Positions 14,580 through 24,282 of a stretch of 64,000 nucleotides of DNA are shown piece by piece. The translations under genes and the position numbers were made by a program. The stretch's first letter is position 1. Every line of letters begins with the position of its first letter. Source of the stretch: Methanofollis liminatans DSM 4140. Lineage in GTDB: Archaea > Halobacteriota > Methanomicrobia > Methanomicrobiales > Methanofollaceae. The notes beneath the pieces were generated by a model. The model had not been told where the DNA came from and did not search any database. It saw only the letters and a program-made list of their open reading frames with translations. The DNA is taken from positions 1 through 64,000 of the forward strand of contig NZ_CM001555.1 in the NCBI RefSeq assembly GCF_000275865.1, given 5' to 3'.

Positions 14580-15470
14580 TTGAGCACCATTTCTGAAATT
14601 CCAAAAGAGGAGTACCTCAAACCGTGCACGGCGGCGTGTGCGGGGTGCAGTTCATCTCTCTGCCTCCGCTACGTCCTGAAAGCTGCAGGACCCGACACCG
14701 TGCTGGTCATACCGGCCTGCTGCACGAGCGTGATCCAGGGGATGTACCCGAACACCGCCTTCAACGTGCCGGTGTACAATATCGCCTTTGCAGCCGCCGC
14801 CGCGTGCGCCTCAGGCATGAGCAGGGCGTTCCGGAGTCAGGGGAAGAAGACGAACGTCATCGCCTATGCCGGCGACGGCGGGACGATCGATATCGGCATC
14901 CAGGCGCTCTCGGGCGCCTTCGAGCGCGGCACCGATTTCCTGTACATCTGCTACGACAACGAGGCCTACGGGAACACCGGCATGCAGCGCTCCGGGGCGA
15001 CGCCGCTCGGGGCGCTGACCACGACGACGCCGGTCGGGAAGACCGAGTTCAAAAAGGATCTCGACGCGATCGTCGCCGCCCACAACCCGCCATACATGGC
15101 GACGGCGTCGAGCGCCTATCCCCTCGACCTGTATAAGAAGGTGAAAAAAGCCCTCTCCATACCGGGCCCGAAGTTCATTCACATCATGGCGCCCTGCCCG
15201 CCGGGCTGGCGCTATGACTCGGACCGGACGATCGAGATCGGAAAACTCGCCGTGAAAACCGGGATGTGGGTCCTCTGGGAACGGGAGTACGGGAAAGTCA
15301 CGGTCTCAGGCCCGTCGAAGACCGCCATGAAAAAACCGCAGCCCATCGACGAGTACATCAAGGCACAGGGGCGTTTCAAGGCCGCAACCCCGGCGCAGAT
15401 CGCCGAACTCCAGCAGGCGGTCGAGCAGAACATCGAACGGATCAGAAAGGAGGAGGAAGGGATATGCTGA
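14580..15470 (+). CDS. porB: Pyruvate:ferredoxin oxidoreductase (pyruvate synthase) beta subunit
   Basis: About 293-296 residues. TPP-binding and cluster motifs: C-A-G-C near the N-terminus, G-D-G-G-T-I-D-I-G near 95-103, Y-D-N-E-A-Y-G-N-T-G-M-Q near 120-131, and a conserved Cys further on. The beta subunit holds TPP and a 4Fe-4S cluster. The start is unusual: no ATG or GTG precedes the conserved N-terminus. A TTG at 14580 touches the GAGGAG element with no spacer, whereas an ATT at 14589 lies 9 bases after it and gives M-S-E-I-P-K-E-E-Y. First gene of porB-porA-porG-porD. In hydrogenotrophic methanogens this enzyme reductively carboxylates acetyl-CoA to pyruvate. A 2-oxoisovalerate enzyme is less likely. 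Confidence 0.88.
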   Translation: MSTISEIPKEEYLKPCTAACAGCSSSLCLRYVLKAAGPDTVLVIPACCTSVIQGMYPNTAFNVPVYNIAFAAAAACASGMSRAFRSQGKKTNVIAYAGDGGTIDIGIQALSGAFERGTDFLYICYDNEAYGNTGMQRSGATPLGALTTTTPVGKTEFKKDLDAIVAAHNPPYMATASSAYPLDLYKKVKKALSIPGPKFIHIMAPCPPGWRYDSDRTIEIGKLAVKTGMWVLWEREYGKVTVSGPSKTAMKKPQPIDEYIKAQGRFKAATPAQIAELQQAVEQNIERIRKEEEGIC

Positions 15471-16570
15471 CGATCGCAACCGGGAACAAGGCCGTCGCCG
15501 CGGCGGTAAAGGAGGCGAAGCCTGCGGTCGTCGCCGCCTACCCGATCACGCCGCAGACCGAGATCATCGAGCAGATCGCAAACTACGTCGCCACAAAGGA
15601 GCTCGATACCGAGTACATTCCGGTGGAGAGCGAGCACTCGGCGATGGCCGCCTGCATCGGGGCGGCGGCCGCGGGGGTGCGGACCTTCACCGCCACGAGT
15701 TCCCACGGCCTGCTCTACATGCACGAGATGGTCCACTGGGCTGCCGGCGCCCGCCTGCCTATCGTGATGGCGAACGTGAACCGCTCGCTCGGACCGGGCT
15801 GGAACATCTGGGCCGAGCACACCGACGCCTTCTCGCAGCGGGACACCGGGTGGCTCCAGGTCTTCGTCGGGACCGTGCAGGAGGCCTACGACGCCACCCT
15901 GATGGCCTTCAGGATCGCCGAGGACGAGCGCGTGGTGCTGCCGGTGATGGTGAACCTAGACGGCTTCTCCCTCTCACACATCATGCAGTCCCTCGAGACC
16001 GTCGAGATCGGGGACTTCATCCCGCCGCACCACCTCACGCACGCCCTCGACGTCAATAATCCGATGGGCTACGGCCCGATGACCGGGCCGAAGGACTACT
16101 TCCGCTTCCGCTGGGACATCGAGCGCTCGATCCGCGATGCGCGGACGGTGATCCAGGAGACCGAGGAGGAGTTCGCCAGGCGGTTCGGGCGGAAATACGG
16201 CCCGACCGAGGACTACCGCTGCGAGGACGCCGAGGTCGTCGTCGTCTCGGTGGGCACCCTGGGCAAGGAGGCCGAGGTGGCCGTCGACGTCCTGAGAAAG
16301 GAGGGCGTGAAGGCCGGATCGATGCGGCTGCGCTGGTTCAGGCCCTTCCCTGACCTCGACCTGAAAGGGCGGGAGGTCGTGGTCATCGACCGCGACTACT
16401 CCTTCGGTTTCGGCGGCGTGGTGGCGGCCTCGATCCGGGCGAAGACCGGCGTCGAGTGCTACAACGTGATCGCCGGGCTCGGCGGGCAGGAGGTCACCTA
16501 CGACGACATCGCCGAGTTTGTGCGGACCCGCCGGATCGGCGAAGAGATGTGGTTCGGGGTGAGCGAATAA
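15464..16570 (+). CDS. porA: Pyruvate:ferredoxin oxidoreductase alpha subunit
   Basis: 368 residues. The N-terminal Y-P-I-T-P-Q-T-E-I-I-E, V-E-S-E-H-S-A-M-A-A near 48-57 (the Glu contacts TPP), T-A-T-S-S-H-G-L near 72 and the domain-II segment V-S-V-G-T-L-G-K-E-A are hallmarks of the POR alpha subunit. This subunit provides the pyrimidine-binding half of the TPP site in the cytoplasmic complex. It overlaps porB by 7 bases and shares one base with porG (TAATG), so the four genes are translationally coupled. Confidence 0.9.
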   Translation: MLTIATGNKAVAAAVKEAKPAVVAAYPITPQTEIIEQIANYVATKELDTEYIPVESEHSAMAACIGAAAAGVRTFTATSSHGLLYMHEMVHWAAGARLPIVMANVNRSLGPGWNIWAEHTDAFSQRDTGWLQVFVGTVQEAYDATLMAFRIAEDERVVLPVMVNLDGFSLSHIMQSLETVEIGDFIPPHHLTHALDVNNPMGYGPMTGPKDYFRFRWDIERSIRDARTVIQETEEEFARRFGRKYGPTEDYRCEDAEVVVVSVGTLGKEAEVAVDVLRKEGVKAGSMRLRWFRPFPDLDLKGREVVVIDRDYSFGFGGVVAASIRAKTGVECYNVIAGLGGQEVTYDDIAEFVRTRRIGEEMWFGVSE

Positions 16571-17097
16571 TGTACGAGATTCGGATCCATTCCCGCGGCG
16601 GGCAGGGCGGGGTCACGGCGGCACGCCTCCTCGCCCTCGCCGCATTCAGGGACGGGAAATACGCCACTGCGTGCCCCTTCTATGGGGCCGAGCGCCGGGG
16701 AGCGCCGGTCGTCTCCTTCGTGCGGATCGACGATCTACCCATCAAGGTCTACTCGCAGATCAGGAGCCCGGACATGGTCGTCGTCCTGGACGCCTCGGTG
16801 ATGGACACGGTGGACGTGCTCCAGGGGCTCAAGCCCGGCGGCACCGTGGTCATCAACAGCGAAAAGCCCCACGAGTTCCCGGGGTTCGCCTCCTATAACG
16901 TCGATCTCACCGGGATCGCCCTGGCAGAGAACCTCGCCATCGCCGGGACGCCGATCGTGAACACCCCGTTCCTGGGGGCGGCGGCAAAACTCGGTATCGT
17001 CTCTGTCGATTCGGCGAAGCAGGCGATCAGGGAGATGTTCTCGGACGAGCGGAATGTGAAGGTGGCCGAGGCCGCCTACGAGGAGATGGTCATATGA
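16570..17097 (+). CDS. porG: Pyruvate:ferredoxin oxidoreductase gamma subunit
   Basis: 175 residues. The opening R-I-H-S-R-G-G-Q-G-G-V-T-A-A is the invariant gamma-subunit motif, followed by C-P-F-Y-G-A-E-R-R-G-A-P-V and N-T-P-F-L-G-A-A-A-K near 137. In the enzyme this domain binds the CoA moiety and pairs with alpha/beta. The ATG overlaps the porA stop by one base; the 3' end overlaps porD by 4 bases. Confidence 0.92.
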   Translation: MYEIRIHSRGGQGGVTAARLLALAAFRDGKYATACPFYGAERRGAPVVSFVRIDDLPIKVYSQIRSPDMVVVLDASVMDTVDVLQGLKPGGTVVINSEKPHEFPGFASYNVDLTGIALAENLAIAGTPIVNTPFLGAAAKLGIVSVDSAKQAIREMFSDERNVKVAEAAYEEMVI

Positions 17098-17339
17098 GAG
17101 AGAGGCTTGCCCTGAGCAAACCGACCAGAGGCGCCTGCGGGTTCACCGGGACCTGGCGCGAATTTCGGCCGGTCGTGGACCGGGAGAAGTGCAACCAGTG
17201 CGGAATCTGCCAGATCCACTGCCCGGACGGCGTGATCGACGAGGAGCTCAACATCGATCTCGACTTCTGCAAGGGCTGCGGCGTCTGCGCCAATGTCTGC
17301 CCGAAGAAGGCAATTGCAATGGTCAGAGAAGAAAAATAA
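17094..17339 (+). CDS. porD: Pyruvate:ferredoxin oxidoreductase delta (ferredoxin) subunit
   Basis: 81 residues. Two 4Fe-4S clusters: C-N-Q-C-G-I-C-Q-I-H-C-P near 38-49 and C-K-G-C-G-V-C-A-N-V-C-P near 63-74. Its N-terminus G-F-T-G-T-W-R-E-F-R-P-V is the usual PorD lead that fastens it to the complex. It passes electrons between the enzyme and external ferredoxin. Last gene of the por operon; a run of eight T follows the stop. Confidence 0.92.
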   Translation: MRERLALSKPTRGACGFTGTWREFRPVVDREKCNQCGICQIHCPDGVIDEELNIDLDFCKGCGVCANVCPKKAIAMVREEK

Positions 17340-17340
17340 C

Positions 17341-17348
17341 TTTTTTTT
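17341..17348 (+). terminator. T8 terminator after porD
   Basis: Eight T directly after the porD stop codon, without a strong stem, typical of archaeal termination. Confidence 0.55.
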
Positions 17349-17470
17349 GTTCTTCGATTTATTACAGGGATGATCCCGGGCAGCGGGAGCGATCGCCTCA
17401 CGCGATCAGGCGCGAAGGGTGCACCTGCCCCATCGCATATATCAGAGCGGCGCAAAAACAGGGAGGGATG

Positions 17471-18646
17471 ATGAGAGAGAAACAGGTGGGTCTCGTCCAC
17501 TGCCGGCGCTACGACCCCGGCGAGGTCGATCGCGCGGTGGAGCGGGCGATCGGGCTGGTCGGCGGGATCGGCGCCTTCGTCAGGCCCGGCCAGCGGGTGC
17601 TCCTCAAGCCGAACATGCTGATGGGGGCCGAACCGGCGCAGGCGGTCACCACCCACCCGGCGGTGCTGGGCGCCGTCGCCCGCCTGCTCGTCGGCTACGG
17701 CTGCACCGTCGTCATCGCCGATTCCCCGGGCGCCGGGACGCGCTATACGGAGAAAAACCTCGGCCGCGCCTACGAGAAGTCCGGGTTCGCAGCGCTTGCG
17801 GCGATCCCCGGCGTCACCCTCTCGACCGACACCGCCTCACGAACCGTCTCCTACCCGCAGGGAACGGTGATGAAACGTTTCGCCATCATCGAGGAGGCGC
17901 TCAGGGCCGATGCCGTCGTCGTCGTCTCCAAAGCGAAGACGCATCTCTTCACTGGCTATACCGGGGCGGTAAAAAACCTCTTCGGGATCGTGCCCGGACT
18001 TGAAAAGCCGATCTTTCATGCCAGGTTCAGGAAACCGGACGACTTCGCCGGGATGCTCCTGGACCTCAACAGCTGCGTCACTCCGGTGCTCCATATCATG
18101 GACGCCGTCGTCGGGATGGAGGGCGACGGCCCGATGTCAGGAGAGCCGCGGCCGATCGGGGCGGTCCTCGCGGGCGCCGATCCGACCGCCGTGGACGTGG
18201 CGACGATCAGGCTGATGGGCATGGACCCCGCCTCCATCCCCACGGTGGCGGCGGCGGTGCGGCGGGAGATGGTCAGACCTGACTTCGGGGACGTCAGGAT
18301 CGCCGGCGACGATCCGGCGGCGGTCACCGTCCTGGATTTCAGGCGCCCGTCCACCGGGCAGGGGACGATGAGGACTTCATGGATCAACCGGCAGATCCTC
18401 AGGTCTCTGCAGCGCAGGGGGACCGACCTCCGCCCCCTCCCGGTCCCCGATCCCGAGCGCTGCACCGGGTGCGGGCGGTGTGTCCGCACCTGCCCGGCCG
18501 CGGCCGTGCATATCGAGGGAGGAAAGGCAGAGATCGACCATACGAAGTGCATCCGCTGCTACTGCTGCCATGAGATGTGCACCTTCGGGGCGATCGACCT
18601 GCGGCAGGGGCCGGTGGCGAGGGTGCTCTCGGCGCTCCTCAGGTAA
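17471..18646 (+). CDS. DUF362 protein with C-terminal 2x[4Fe-4S] ferredoxin
   Basis: 391 residues. Residues about 20-290 are a DUF362 domain: V-L-L-K-P-N-M-L near 44, T-H-P-A-V-L-G-A-V, S-P-G-A-G near 84, S-K-A-K-T-H near 154 and G-A-V-K-N-L-F-G-I near 167. The last 60 residues carry two ferredoxin motifs, C-T-G-C-G-R-C-V-R-T-C-P and C-I-R-C-Y-C-C-H-E-M-C. The family is common in methanogens and clostridia; no reaction is generally established. It follows the por operon by about 130 bases and probably has its own promoter. ATG at 17471 leaves a spacer after GGGAGGG; ATG at 17468 is the alternative. Confidence 0.82.
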   Translation: MREKQVGLVHCRRYDPGEVDRAVERAIGLVGGIGAFVRPGQRVLLKPNMLMGAEPAQAVTTHPAVLGAVARLLVGYGCTVVIADSPGAGTRYTEKNLGRAYEKSGFAALAAIPGVTLSTDTASRTVSYPQGTVMKRFAIIEEALRADAVVVVSKAKTHLFTGYTGAVKNLFGIVPGLEKPIFHARFRKPDDFAGMLLDLNSCVTPVLHIMDAVVGMEGDGPMSGEPRPIGAVLAGADPTAVDVATIRLMGMDPASIPTVAAAVRREMVRPDFGDVRIAGDDPAAVTVLDFRRPSTGQGTMRTSWINRQILRSLQRRGTDLRPLPVPDPERCTGCGRCVRTCPAAAVHIEGGKAEIDHTKCIRCYCCHEMCTFGAIDLRQGPVARVLSALLR

Positions 18647-19012
18647 ATCTCACCATATCTCCGTTTTCAAGAAGAGAAACCACTATTTTTCCCGCCAACG
18701 CCAGCGGCCAGATTTATCGAAACCAGGCGCCAGCGACCGCCCTCCAGCCGCCCCACCAGGCAGACCAACACCGAATTAGAATATCCGATTAAAAAAGGGA
18801 TTTTTTCTAAAAATAATTGATATAATTTTTTTAAATTTAAAAATTAAGGTTAGAAAAAATAATATATAGTGACTTTAAAAAGATCAGTAAGCGGCGGAAT
18901 ACACCCCAGAAACACGTCCTCTCACCGGGAGGACGGGAGAGGATAGCCGGCACACAGCAGAACACCAGGATCCGCCTCAGTTCCAGCAGCCGCAACGGAG
19001 GGGAGGAGAAAA
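18647..19012 (+). promoter_or_regulatory. AT-rich promoter region of the chemoreceptor gene
   Basis: A 366-base gap without a gene. Bases 18780-18885 are extremely AT-rich compared with the GC-rich coding DNA around them, with A- and T-runs and a TATA box AATATATA at 18861-18868. Transcription would begin near 18890, leaving a GC-rich leader of about 120 bases. The sharp AT island may also bind chromatin proteins. Confidence 0.5.
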
Positions 19013-21166
19013 ATGTCAGAACAGGATGCCACCATCGAAGATTGCCGGCGCGAGATCGCTGCAATCAAGGAGCAGAGCAGGAAAAGCGAAGTCCTGGCGG
19101 AGGGAATGGACCAGATCCCCCTCCCGCTCCATATCATCGACCAAGACTACCGCATCGTCTATATCAACAGAGCGGCGGCCGACCTCCTCGGGATGAAAGC
19201 CGCCGACTGCATAGGAAAGCCCTGCAGAGATCTCTACAGAACCGCACTCTGCGGTTCGAAAAACTGCCCGTGCAGGGTCGCCATGGACGAGGGCCGCACC
19301 AGCAACATCAACAACGAACTCAGCGACGGCCGCTGGATCGCCTGCACCGGCATCCCGTTCAGGGACGCCTCCGGCCGGATCGCCGGGGCGGTGGAATACT
19401 TCCCGGACACCACGGCCCAGGTCAGGATGGTCAGCGACCTCCTGCGGGTTGGCGAAGAGGCGCGGAACGGAAACCTCTCGGCACGGGCGAGCCTCGAAGC
19501 AGAAGGGGACTTCCTCAAGATTGCAGAGAGCGTGAACGGGATCCTCGACGCCGTCACCGGGCCACTCCAGCTCGCCTCCAGCCATGTGGAGCAAATCAGC
19601 CGGGGCATAACGCCTGAAAAAGTCCAGGGGAACTACAAGGGCGATCTCGGAACACTTGTGAAAAATCTCAACCTCTGCTCTGAAAAGCTCCTCGCGCTCA
19701 ATCAGTGCGTTGCAGTGCTCCAGCGCATGGCGGTCAACGACTACACCGTCAGGATGGAGGGAAACTACGAGGGCGGCTACGGTGCGCTCGCCGGGGCGAT
19801 AAACGAGGTAATGGACCGCCTGCTCATCATACAGGGGATTGTCACCCACATCTCGCAGGGTGACCTCTCCGATCTCACCGAACTCAAGAAGATCGGCAAG
19901 AGATCAGAGAACGACAACCTGCGCCCGGCGCTCATCGCCATGGAGGAGGGCCTCCTCGCCCTCGTCGAAGACGCGAACATGCTTGCGAAGGCGGGACGGG
20001 AGGGCAGACTTTCAGTGAGAGCCGACGCCTCCAGACACCGCGGGTCGTTCGCCGATGTCGTCGACGGCGTCAACAACCTCCTGGATGCCGTCGTCCAACC
20101 GCTCGACGAGGGCATGAAGGTGGCCGGAGCGCTCGCACAGGGGGATTACACCCGGTCCTTCTCCGACAGCGTCCCGGTCGCCGGAGATTTCAGGGAGTTC
20201 AAGGACGCCCTGAACAGGATCATCGTCAACAGCCGCGAAGCGTTCAGGCAGGTCATTGATGCGGCTGAAAAGGTCGAGTACGGCACGCTTGAGGCGAGCA
20301 AAGGCGGCGATCAGATCGCACAGGCCACCGAACAGGTGGCGCTCACCAGCCAGCGGTGCGCCGATCTCGGCAAGAAAACCCTCACCGGCATGGAGGAGAT
20401 CAGCCGGCGGATCAGCGACCTCTCCGCCTCCAACGAGGAGATCGCAAGCACCTCGCAGGAAGTGCTCGAACGGGCCGAAGGCCTCGCCCAGACCGGGCGG
20501 GACGCACAGAAACTCGGCAAAGAGGCCAACGCCAAGATCGCGATCGTCGAGAAGATCGCCACCGAGAGCGCCACCGATATCACCCAGCTCAACGAGGAGA
20601 TGCGGCAGATCAACAAGATCGTCAAGTTGATCACCGACATCTCCAACCAGACCAACCTCCTCGCTCTCAACGCCGCAATTGAAGCCGCACGCGCCGGCGA
20701 GCACGGGCGGGGCTTTGCCGTCGTGGCAGGCGAGGTGAGAAACCTTGCCGGAGAGTCGAAGAAGGCGACCAACGATATCGAGAACCTGATCACGACGATC
20801 CAGCAAAAGAGCGAGAAGACGGCGCGGGCGATCATGTCGGCAAACAGCGAGATCACCTCGAGCGTCGAGAGTGTGGACCGGGCGATCCGGGCGCTCAACC
20901 AGATCGTCGAGGGGGCCGGGATGGTGACCCACGACGTGAGCGAGATCGCGAGGGCGATCGAGGACCAGGCGAACACGAGCAACTCGGTCGTCCAGATCGT
21001 CGACGACGGGACCAAACTGACCAGAAACAACCTCGACCAGATCGAGGACCTGGCCGCCCTTGCCGAGGAGACGAGCGCCTCGACCGAAGAGATCGGAAGC
21101 GCCACGCACGAGCTCAACGAACTCGCCTCAGAACTCAGGAAACAGATGGGCCGGTTCAGGATCTAG
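19013..21166 (+). CDS. Soluble methyl-accepting chemotaxis protein with Cys-rich PAS and HAMP-like repeats
   Basis: 717 residues and no membrane helix, so a cytoplasmic receptor. Residues about 30-140 are a PAS domain ([18 protein letters not shown]) carrying [10 protein letters not shown] near 80-89, an unusual Cys cluster that could bind a metal, heme or sense redox. Residues about 140-410 hold three or four HAMP-like segments ([28 protein letters not shown]). The remainder is the kinase-control coiled coil with the tip [25 protein letters not shown] near 544. It signals through CheW/CheA to archaellum control; cheW is 16 bases downstream. Confidence 0.9.
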   Translation: MSEQDATIEDCRREIAAIKEQSRKSEVLAEGMDQIPLPLHIIDQDYRIVYINRAAADLLGMKAADCIGKPCRDLYRTALCGSKNCPCRVAMDEGRTSNINNELSDGRWIACTGIPFRDASGRIAGAVEYFPDTTAQVRMVSDLLRVGEEARNGNLSARASLEAEGDFLKIAESVNGILDAVTGPLQLASSHVEQISRGITPEKVQGNYKGDLGTLVKNLNLCSEKLLALNQCVAVLQRMAVNDYTVRMEGNYEGGYGALAGAINEVMDRLLIIQGIVTHISQGDLSDLTELKKIGKRSENDNLRPALIAMEEGLLALVEDANMLAKAGREGRLSVRADASRHRGSFADVVDGVNNLLDAVVQPLDEGMKVAGALAQGDYTRSFSDSVPVAGDFREFKDALNRIIVNSREAFRQVIDAAEKVEYGTLEASKGGDQIAQATEQVALTSQRCADLGKKTLTGMEEISRRISDLSASNEEIASTSQEVLERAEGLAQTGRDAQKLGKEANAKIAIVEKIATESATDITQLNEEMRQINKIVKLITDISNQTNLLALNAAIEAARAGEHGRGFAVVAGEVRNLAGESKKATNDIENLITTIQQKSEKTARAIMSANSEITSSVESVDRAIRALNQIVEGAGMVTHDVSEIARAIEDQANTSNSVVQIVDDGTKLTRNNLDQIEDLAALAEETSASTEEIGSATHELNELASELRKQMGRFRI

Positions 21167-21182
21167 GGGGAGGGCGAGTCGG

Positions 21183-21656
21183 ATGAGCACATCTGTGGAC
21201 GTCGTGGACTTCGAGATCGGGGGCACCAGGTACGCCCTCGATATCGTGATGGCGCGCGAGATCGTCGAGATGGTCCCGCTCACCCCGGTACCGCGGGCGC
21301 CGGAGTTTATCGCCGGGATCATAAACCTCAGGGGCGAGATCACGAACATCATCAACCTCAACAGCCTCCTCCAGATCCCCGACCAGAAGGCGATGGCCGA
21401 GAAGAAGATCATCGTCCTCGTACCCGAGGCGGCAGGGGGATCGAACCTCGGGATCATCGTCGACGACGTCCGTTCGGTGCTGCAGGTCGCCGAAGAGGAC
21501 GTGGAGGGGATGGACGAGAGCCTCTGCCAGGAGGCCTATATCAAGGGGATCATCAGGGAGGGCGCGGGAGAGGGAGGGAACACCGGCTCCACCGGGCTGA
21601 TAATCTGGATCGATATGGCAAAGATGCTCCAGAACCTGGCCGGAGCAGGCGCCTGA
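21183..21656 (+). CDS. cheW: Chemotaxis coupling protein CheW
   Basis: 157 residues. A CheW fold with V-V-D-F-E-I-G-G-T-R-Y-A-L-D-I near 6-20, the E-I-V-E-M-V-P-L-T-P-V-P motif near 26-37, G-I-I-N-L-R-G-E-I near 45-53 (the receptor-binding N-L-R-G), and L-G-I-I-V-D-D-V-R-S-V near 88-98. It bridges receptors to CheA. It lies 16 bases after the soluble receptor gene, so they are cotranscribed; no cheA is in the window. A glycine-rich insert near residues 126-136 is larger than in most CheW proteins. Confidence 0.92.
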   Translation: MSTSVDVVDFEIGGTRYALDIVMAREIVEMVPLTPVPRAPEFIAGIINLRGEITNIINLNSLLQIPDQKAMAEKKIIVLVPEAAGGSNLGIIVDDVRSVLQVAEEDVEGMDESLCQEAYIKGIIREGAGEGGNTGSTGLIIWIDMAKMLQNLAGAGA

Positions 21657-21715
21657 ACGAGGATAGGGAAAGGAATATATTTCGACACGCATGTCTCTCT
21701 TCCGGGGGAAAGAAA

Positions 21716-22033
21716 GTGGACACCTTTGAGACGACACTCCAGGAAATGAAAAAGATGGCCCCGGAAGAGCAGAAGGCGGTCATGGAAGAGAAGAAAGCGA
21801 TGTGCACCTGCCCGACATGCCCATCCTACACGACCTGCGCAAAGAACGGGAACGAACTGATGTTCTGCGCCACCGGGAAGAGTTTCATGTGCATTCCCTA
21901 CGAGAAGGAGTGCATCTGCCCGACATGCCCGGTGGCAAAGGACCTGGGCCTTAAATATTCGTCCTTCTGCACAAGGGGATCGGAAAAAGCGCAGCGCTAC
22001 GAGAACACCCTCTGGGGATCGAAGATGGTCTGA
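21716..22033 (+). CDS. DUF2769 Cys-rich protein
   Basis: 105 residues with GTG start preceded by GGGGGAAAG. Two C-x-C-P-T-C-P motifs (near 30-36 and 67-73), plus Cys residues in Y-T-T-C-A, M-F-C-A, F-M-C-I and S-F-C-T, give ten Cys in all, consistent with metal binding. The pattern C-x-C-P-T-C-P repeated with about 35 residues between is DUF2769, a short family found mostly in methanogens and of unknown function. It starts 59 bases after cheW on the same strand and may be read through from the chemotaxis genes, but a functional link is not shown. Confidence 0.75.
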   Translation: MDTFETTLQEMKKMAPEEQKAVMEEKKAMCTCPTCPSYTTCAKNGNELMFCATGKSFMCIPYEKECICPTCPVAKDLGLKYSSFCTRGSEKAQRYENTLWGSKMV

Positions 22034-22264
22034 TCGGAGATCAGGTTCATCTCTTTTTTGAATCTTCGCGCGATTCCCCGGGAGAAGATGCGATACAACG
22101 AATAGCGAAGTTCGCCTCTGCCCGGGAGTTGCACCCCCGGACCCCCCGCACACGATTGCCCCCGGATATACGGGGACGGGGAGGCCGGAGCGTCTGGGGA
22201 TGAAAATGCTGGATGGACGGGCTCGAGTGGAGCAGAAAAAGAGCGGGGAGAGAGATCCACACCC

Positions 22265-23134
22265 TCACTCGGTGATCATCGTCCCGACGCCGGCGTCGGT
22301 GAAGAGTTCGAGGAGGATCGTGTGGGGCTTGTTCCCGTTGACGATATGGGCGTGGGGCACCCCGCCGCGCACCGCCCTGACGCAGGAGCCGATCTTCGGG
22401 ATCATCCCCTCGGAGATCGTGCCGTCGGCCATCAGGTCCTCGGTCTCGGTGACGCGGAGACGGCGGAAGACCTGCGTGCGCTCCTTGTCCATCACGCCGT
22501 CGACGTCGGTAAGGTTGATCAGTTTGAAGGCGCCGAGGGCGACGGCGATCTCGCCGGCCGCCGTGTCAGCGTTGATGTTAAGGCTGCGACCGGCCCGGTC
22601 GATGGCGATCGGGGCGACCACGCCGATATAGTTGTTCTTCAGCAGGGTGTCCAGGATCTCCGGGTTGATCCGCTCGATTTCGCCGACATAGCCGAGGTCG
22701 ACCTCGTGCTCCTCGTCGCCGATCACGACCTTTTGCTTGCCGATCTTCTTCGCCATGATCAGGTTGCCGTCGTTACCCGAGAGCCCGACCCCGAGAGCAC
22801 CGCACCGGGCGACCAGGGAGACGATGCCGTCGTTGATCTTGCCGACGAGCACCATCTGGGCGATCTCCAGGGTCTCGTCGTCGGTGATCCGCAGCCCGCC
22901 GACGAACTTCGGCTCCTTGCCCAGGGCCTTCATCTTCTCGGTGATCTCGGGGCCGCCGCCGTGGACCAGGACGACCCGCATCCCGACATAGTGGAGGAGG
23001 ATGGCGTCCTTGATCGCGTTCATCAGCACTTCCTCGTCGACCATCGCATGGCCGCCGAGCTTGATCACGATCGTCTGGCCGTGGAACTGCTGGATGTAGG
23101 GCAGCGCCTCCATCAACACTTCTTCGCGCTTCAT
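22265..23134 (-). CDS. argB: N-acetylglutamate kinase
   Basis: 289 residues, normal for the family. Amino-acid kinase motifs: V-I-K-L-G-G-H-A-M near 22-30, [10 protein letters not shown] near 54-63, and [11 protein letters not shown] near 192-202, then a C-terminal G-T-M-I-T-E. It phosphorylates N-acetyl-glutamate in the acetylated ornithine/arginine pathway. Last gene of the operon argC-CBS-argJ-argB on the minus strand; its start overlaps the argJ stop by 4 bases. Confidence 0.95.
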   Translation of the reverse strand: MKREEVLMEALPYIQQFHGQTIVIKLGGHAMVDEEVLMNAIKDAILLHYVGMRVVLVHGGGPEITEKMKALGKEPKFVGGLRITDDETLEIAQMVLVGKINDGIVSLVARCGALGVGLSGNDGNLIMAKKIGKQKVVIGDEEHEVDLGYVGEIERINPEILDTLLKNNYIGVVAPIAIDRAGRSLNINADTAAGEIAVALGAFKLINLTDVDGVMDKERTQVFRRLRVTETEDLMADGTISEGMIPKIGSCVRAVRGGVPHAHIVNGNKPHTILLELFTDAGVGTMITE

Positions 23135-24282
23135 GTGGTGTACTTCCCGTTGATCTCGACGTATTTCTCGGTGAGGTCGCAGCCCCAGGCCGCGGCCGAA
23201 CCCTCGCCCTCGCCGATCGCGAGAGTGAAGACCACGCGGCGGCCGTGCATCGCCGCCTTCGCCCGCACCAGGTCTGAGACGATGACGCCGTCCCTGACAA
23301 GGGGGGTCTCGGCCTCGCCCTCGCCGATGGTGAGGGAGACGGCGTCAGGATCGAAACGCACGCCGGCGCGCCCGGCGGCGGCGATCACGCGGCCCCAGTT
23401 CGGGTCCTCGCCGTAGACCGCCGTTTTCACCAGGGACGATCCCACGACCGTCCTGGCGACGGCCTCGGCCGCCTCCTCGTCGACCGCACCCGAAACCCGC
23501 ACCTCGATCAGCTTTGTGGCACCCTCGCCGTCGGCGGCGATCTGCTGCGCAAGCGAGGCGCAGCATGCCTGGAGAGCGGCGTCGAACTCAGCCTGCGGCA
23601 CCCTGCCGGCGGCACCCGTCGCCGTGCAGAAGGCGCAGTCGTTCGTGCTCTCGTCGCCGTCCACCACGACGCGGTTGAAGCTCCGCCGCACTGCCAGTCG
23701 CAGGGAGGTCTGCAGGTCGGCGGCGCCGATCTCGGCGTCGGTGTAGATGACGCCGATCATCGTGCCCATGTTCGGGGCGATCATCCCGCTCCCCTTGCAG
23801 ATCCCGCCGACCGAAAAGCCGTCGGCCTCGATGAGAGCATGCTTCTCCACCAGATCGGTGGTCATGATGGCGCGGGCCGCCGCTGTCTCGGCCGCGGCCG
23901 AGTGCTCGAGGAGCGGGACGACCTCTTTGCACTGTCGCCCGATCCGCTCGAGGTCCAGGTACCGGCCGATCACGCCGGTGCTGGCGATCCCGATCCGGTC
24001 GGCCTCGATCCCGAGGGCACCGGCAGCGATCCGGCTCATCTCGACGGCGTCCGCGTAGCCCTTCTTCCCGGTGTAGGCGTTTGCGCACCCGGAGTTCACG
24101 ACGATCGCCTCAAGCCGCCCGGCCGCAATACGCTCGCGCATCAGGTTCACCGGGGCGGCAGAGACCAGGTTGGAGGTGAAGGTCGCCGCAGCGGTGCCGC
24201 TGGCGCGGATGATGGCGAGGCCGTACTTCCCCTCCTTTATGCCTGCCGCCTCGACGCCCTCGATGGCGCAGATACTCCTCAT
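23131..24282 (-). CDS. argJ: Bifunctional ornithine acetyltransferase/N-acetylglutamate synthase
   Basis: 383 residues. The self-cleavage region [14 protein letters not shown] (near 171-184) supplies the nucleophilic Thr at the new N-terminus of the beta chain. K-G-S-G-M and the C-terminal [12 protein letters not shown], with terminal Thr, are typical. ArgJ recycles the acetyl group from N-acetylornithine to glutamate and may also use acetyl-CoA; no separate argA is seen here. Translationally coupled: 4-base overlaps with both the CBS gene upstream and argB downstream. Confidence 0.95.
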   Translation of the reverse strand: MRSICAIEGVEAAGIKEGKYGLAIIRASGTAAATFTSNLVSAAPVNLMRERIAAGRLEAIVVNSGCANAYTGKKGYADAVEMSRIAAGALGIEADRIGIASTGVIGRYLDLERIGRQCKEVVPLLEHSAAAETAAARAIMTTDLVEKHALIEADGFSVGGICKGSGMIAPNMGTMIGVIYTDAEIGAADLQTSLRLAVRRSFNRVVVDGDESTNDCAFCTATGAAGRVPQAEFDAALQACCASLAQQIAADGEGATKLIEVRVSGAVDEEAAEAVARTVVGSSLVKTAVYGEDPNWGRVIAAAGRAGVRFDPDAVSLTIGEGEAETPLVRDGVIVSDLVRAKAAMHGRRVVFTLAIGEGEGSAAAWGCDLTEKYVEINGKYTT

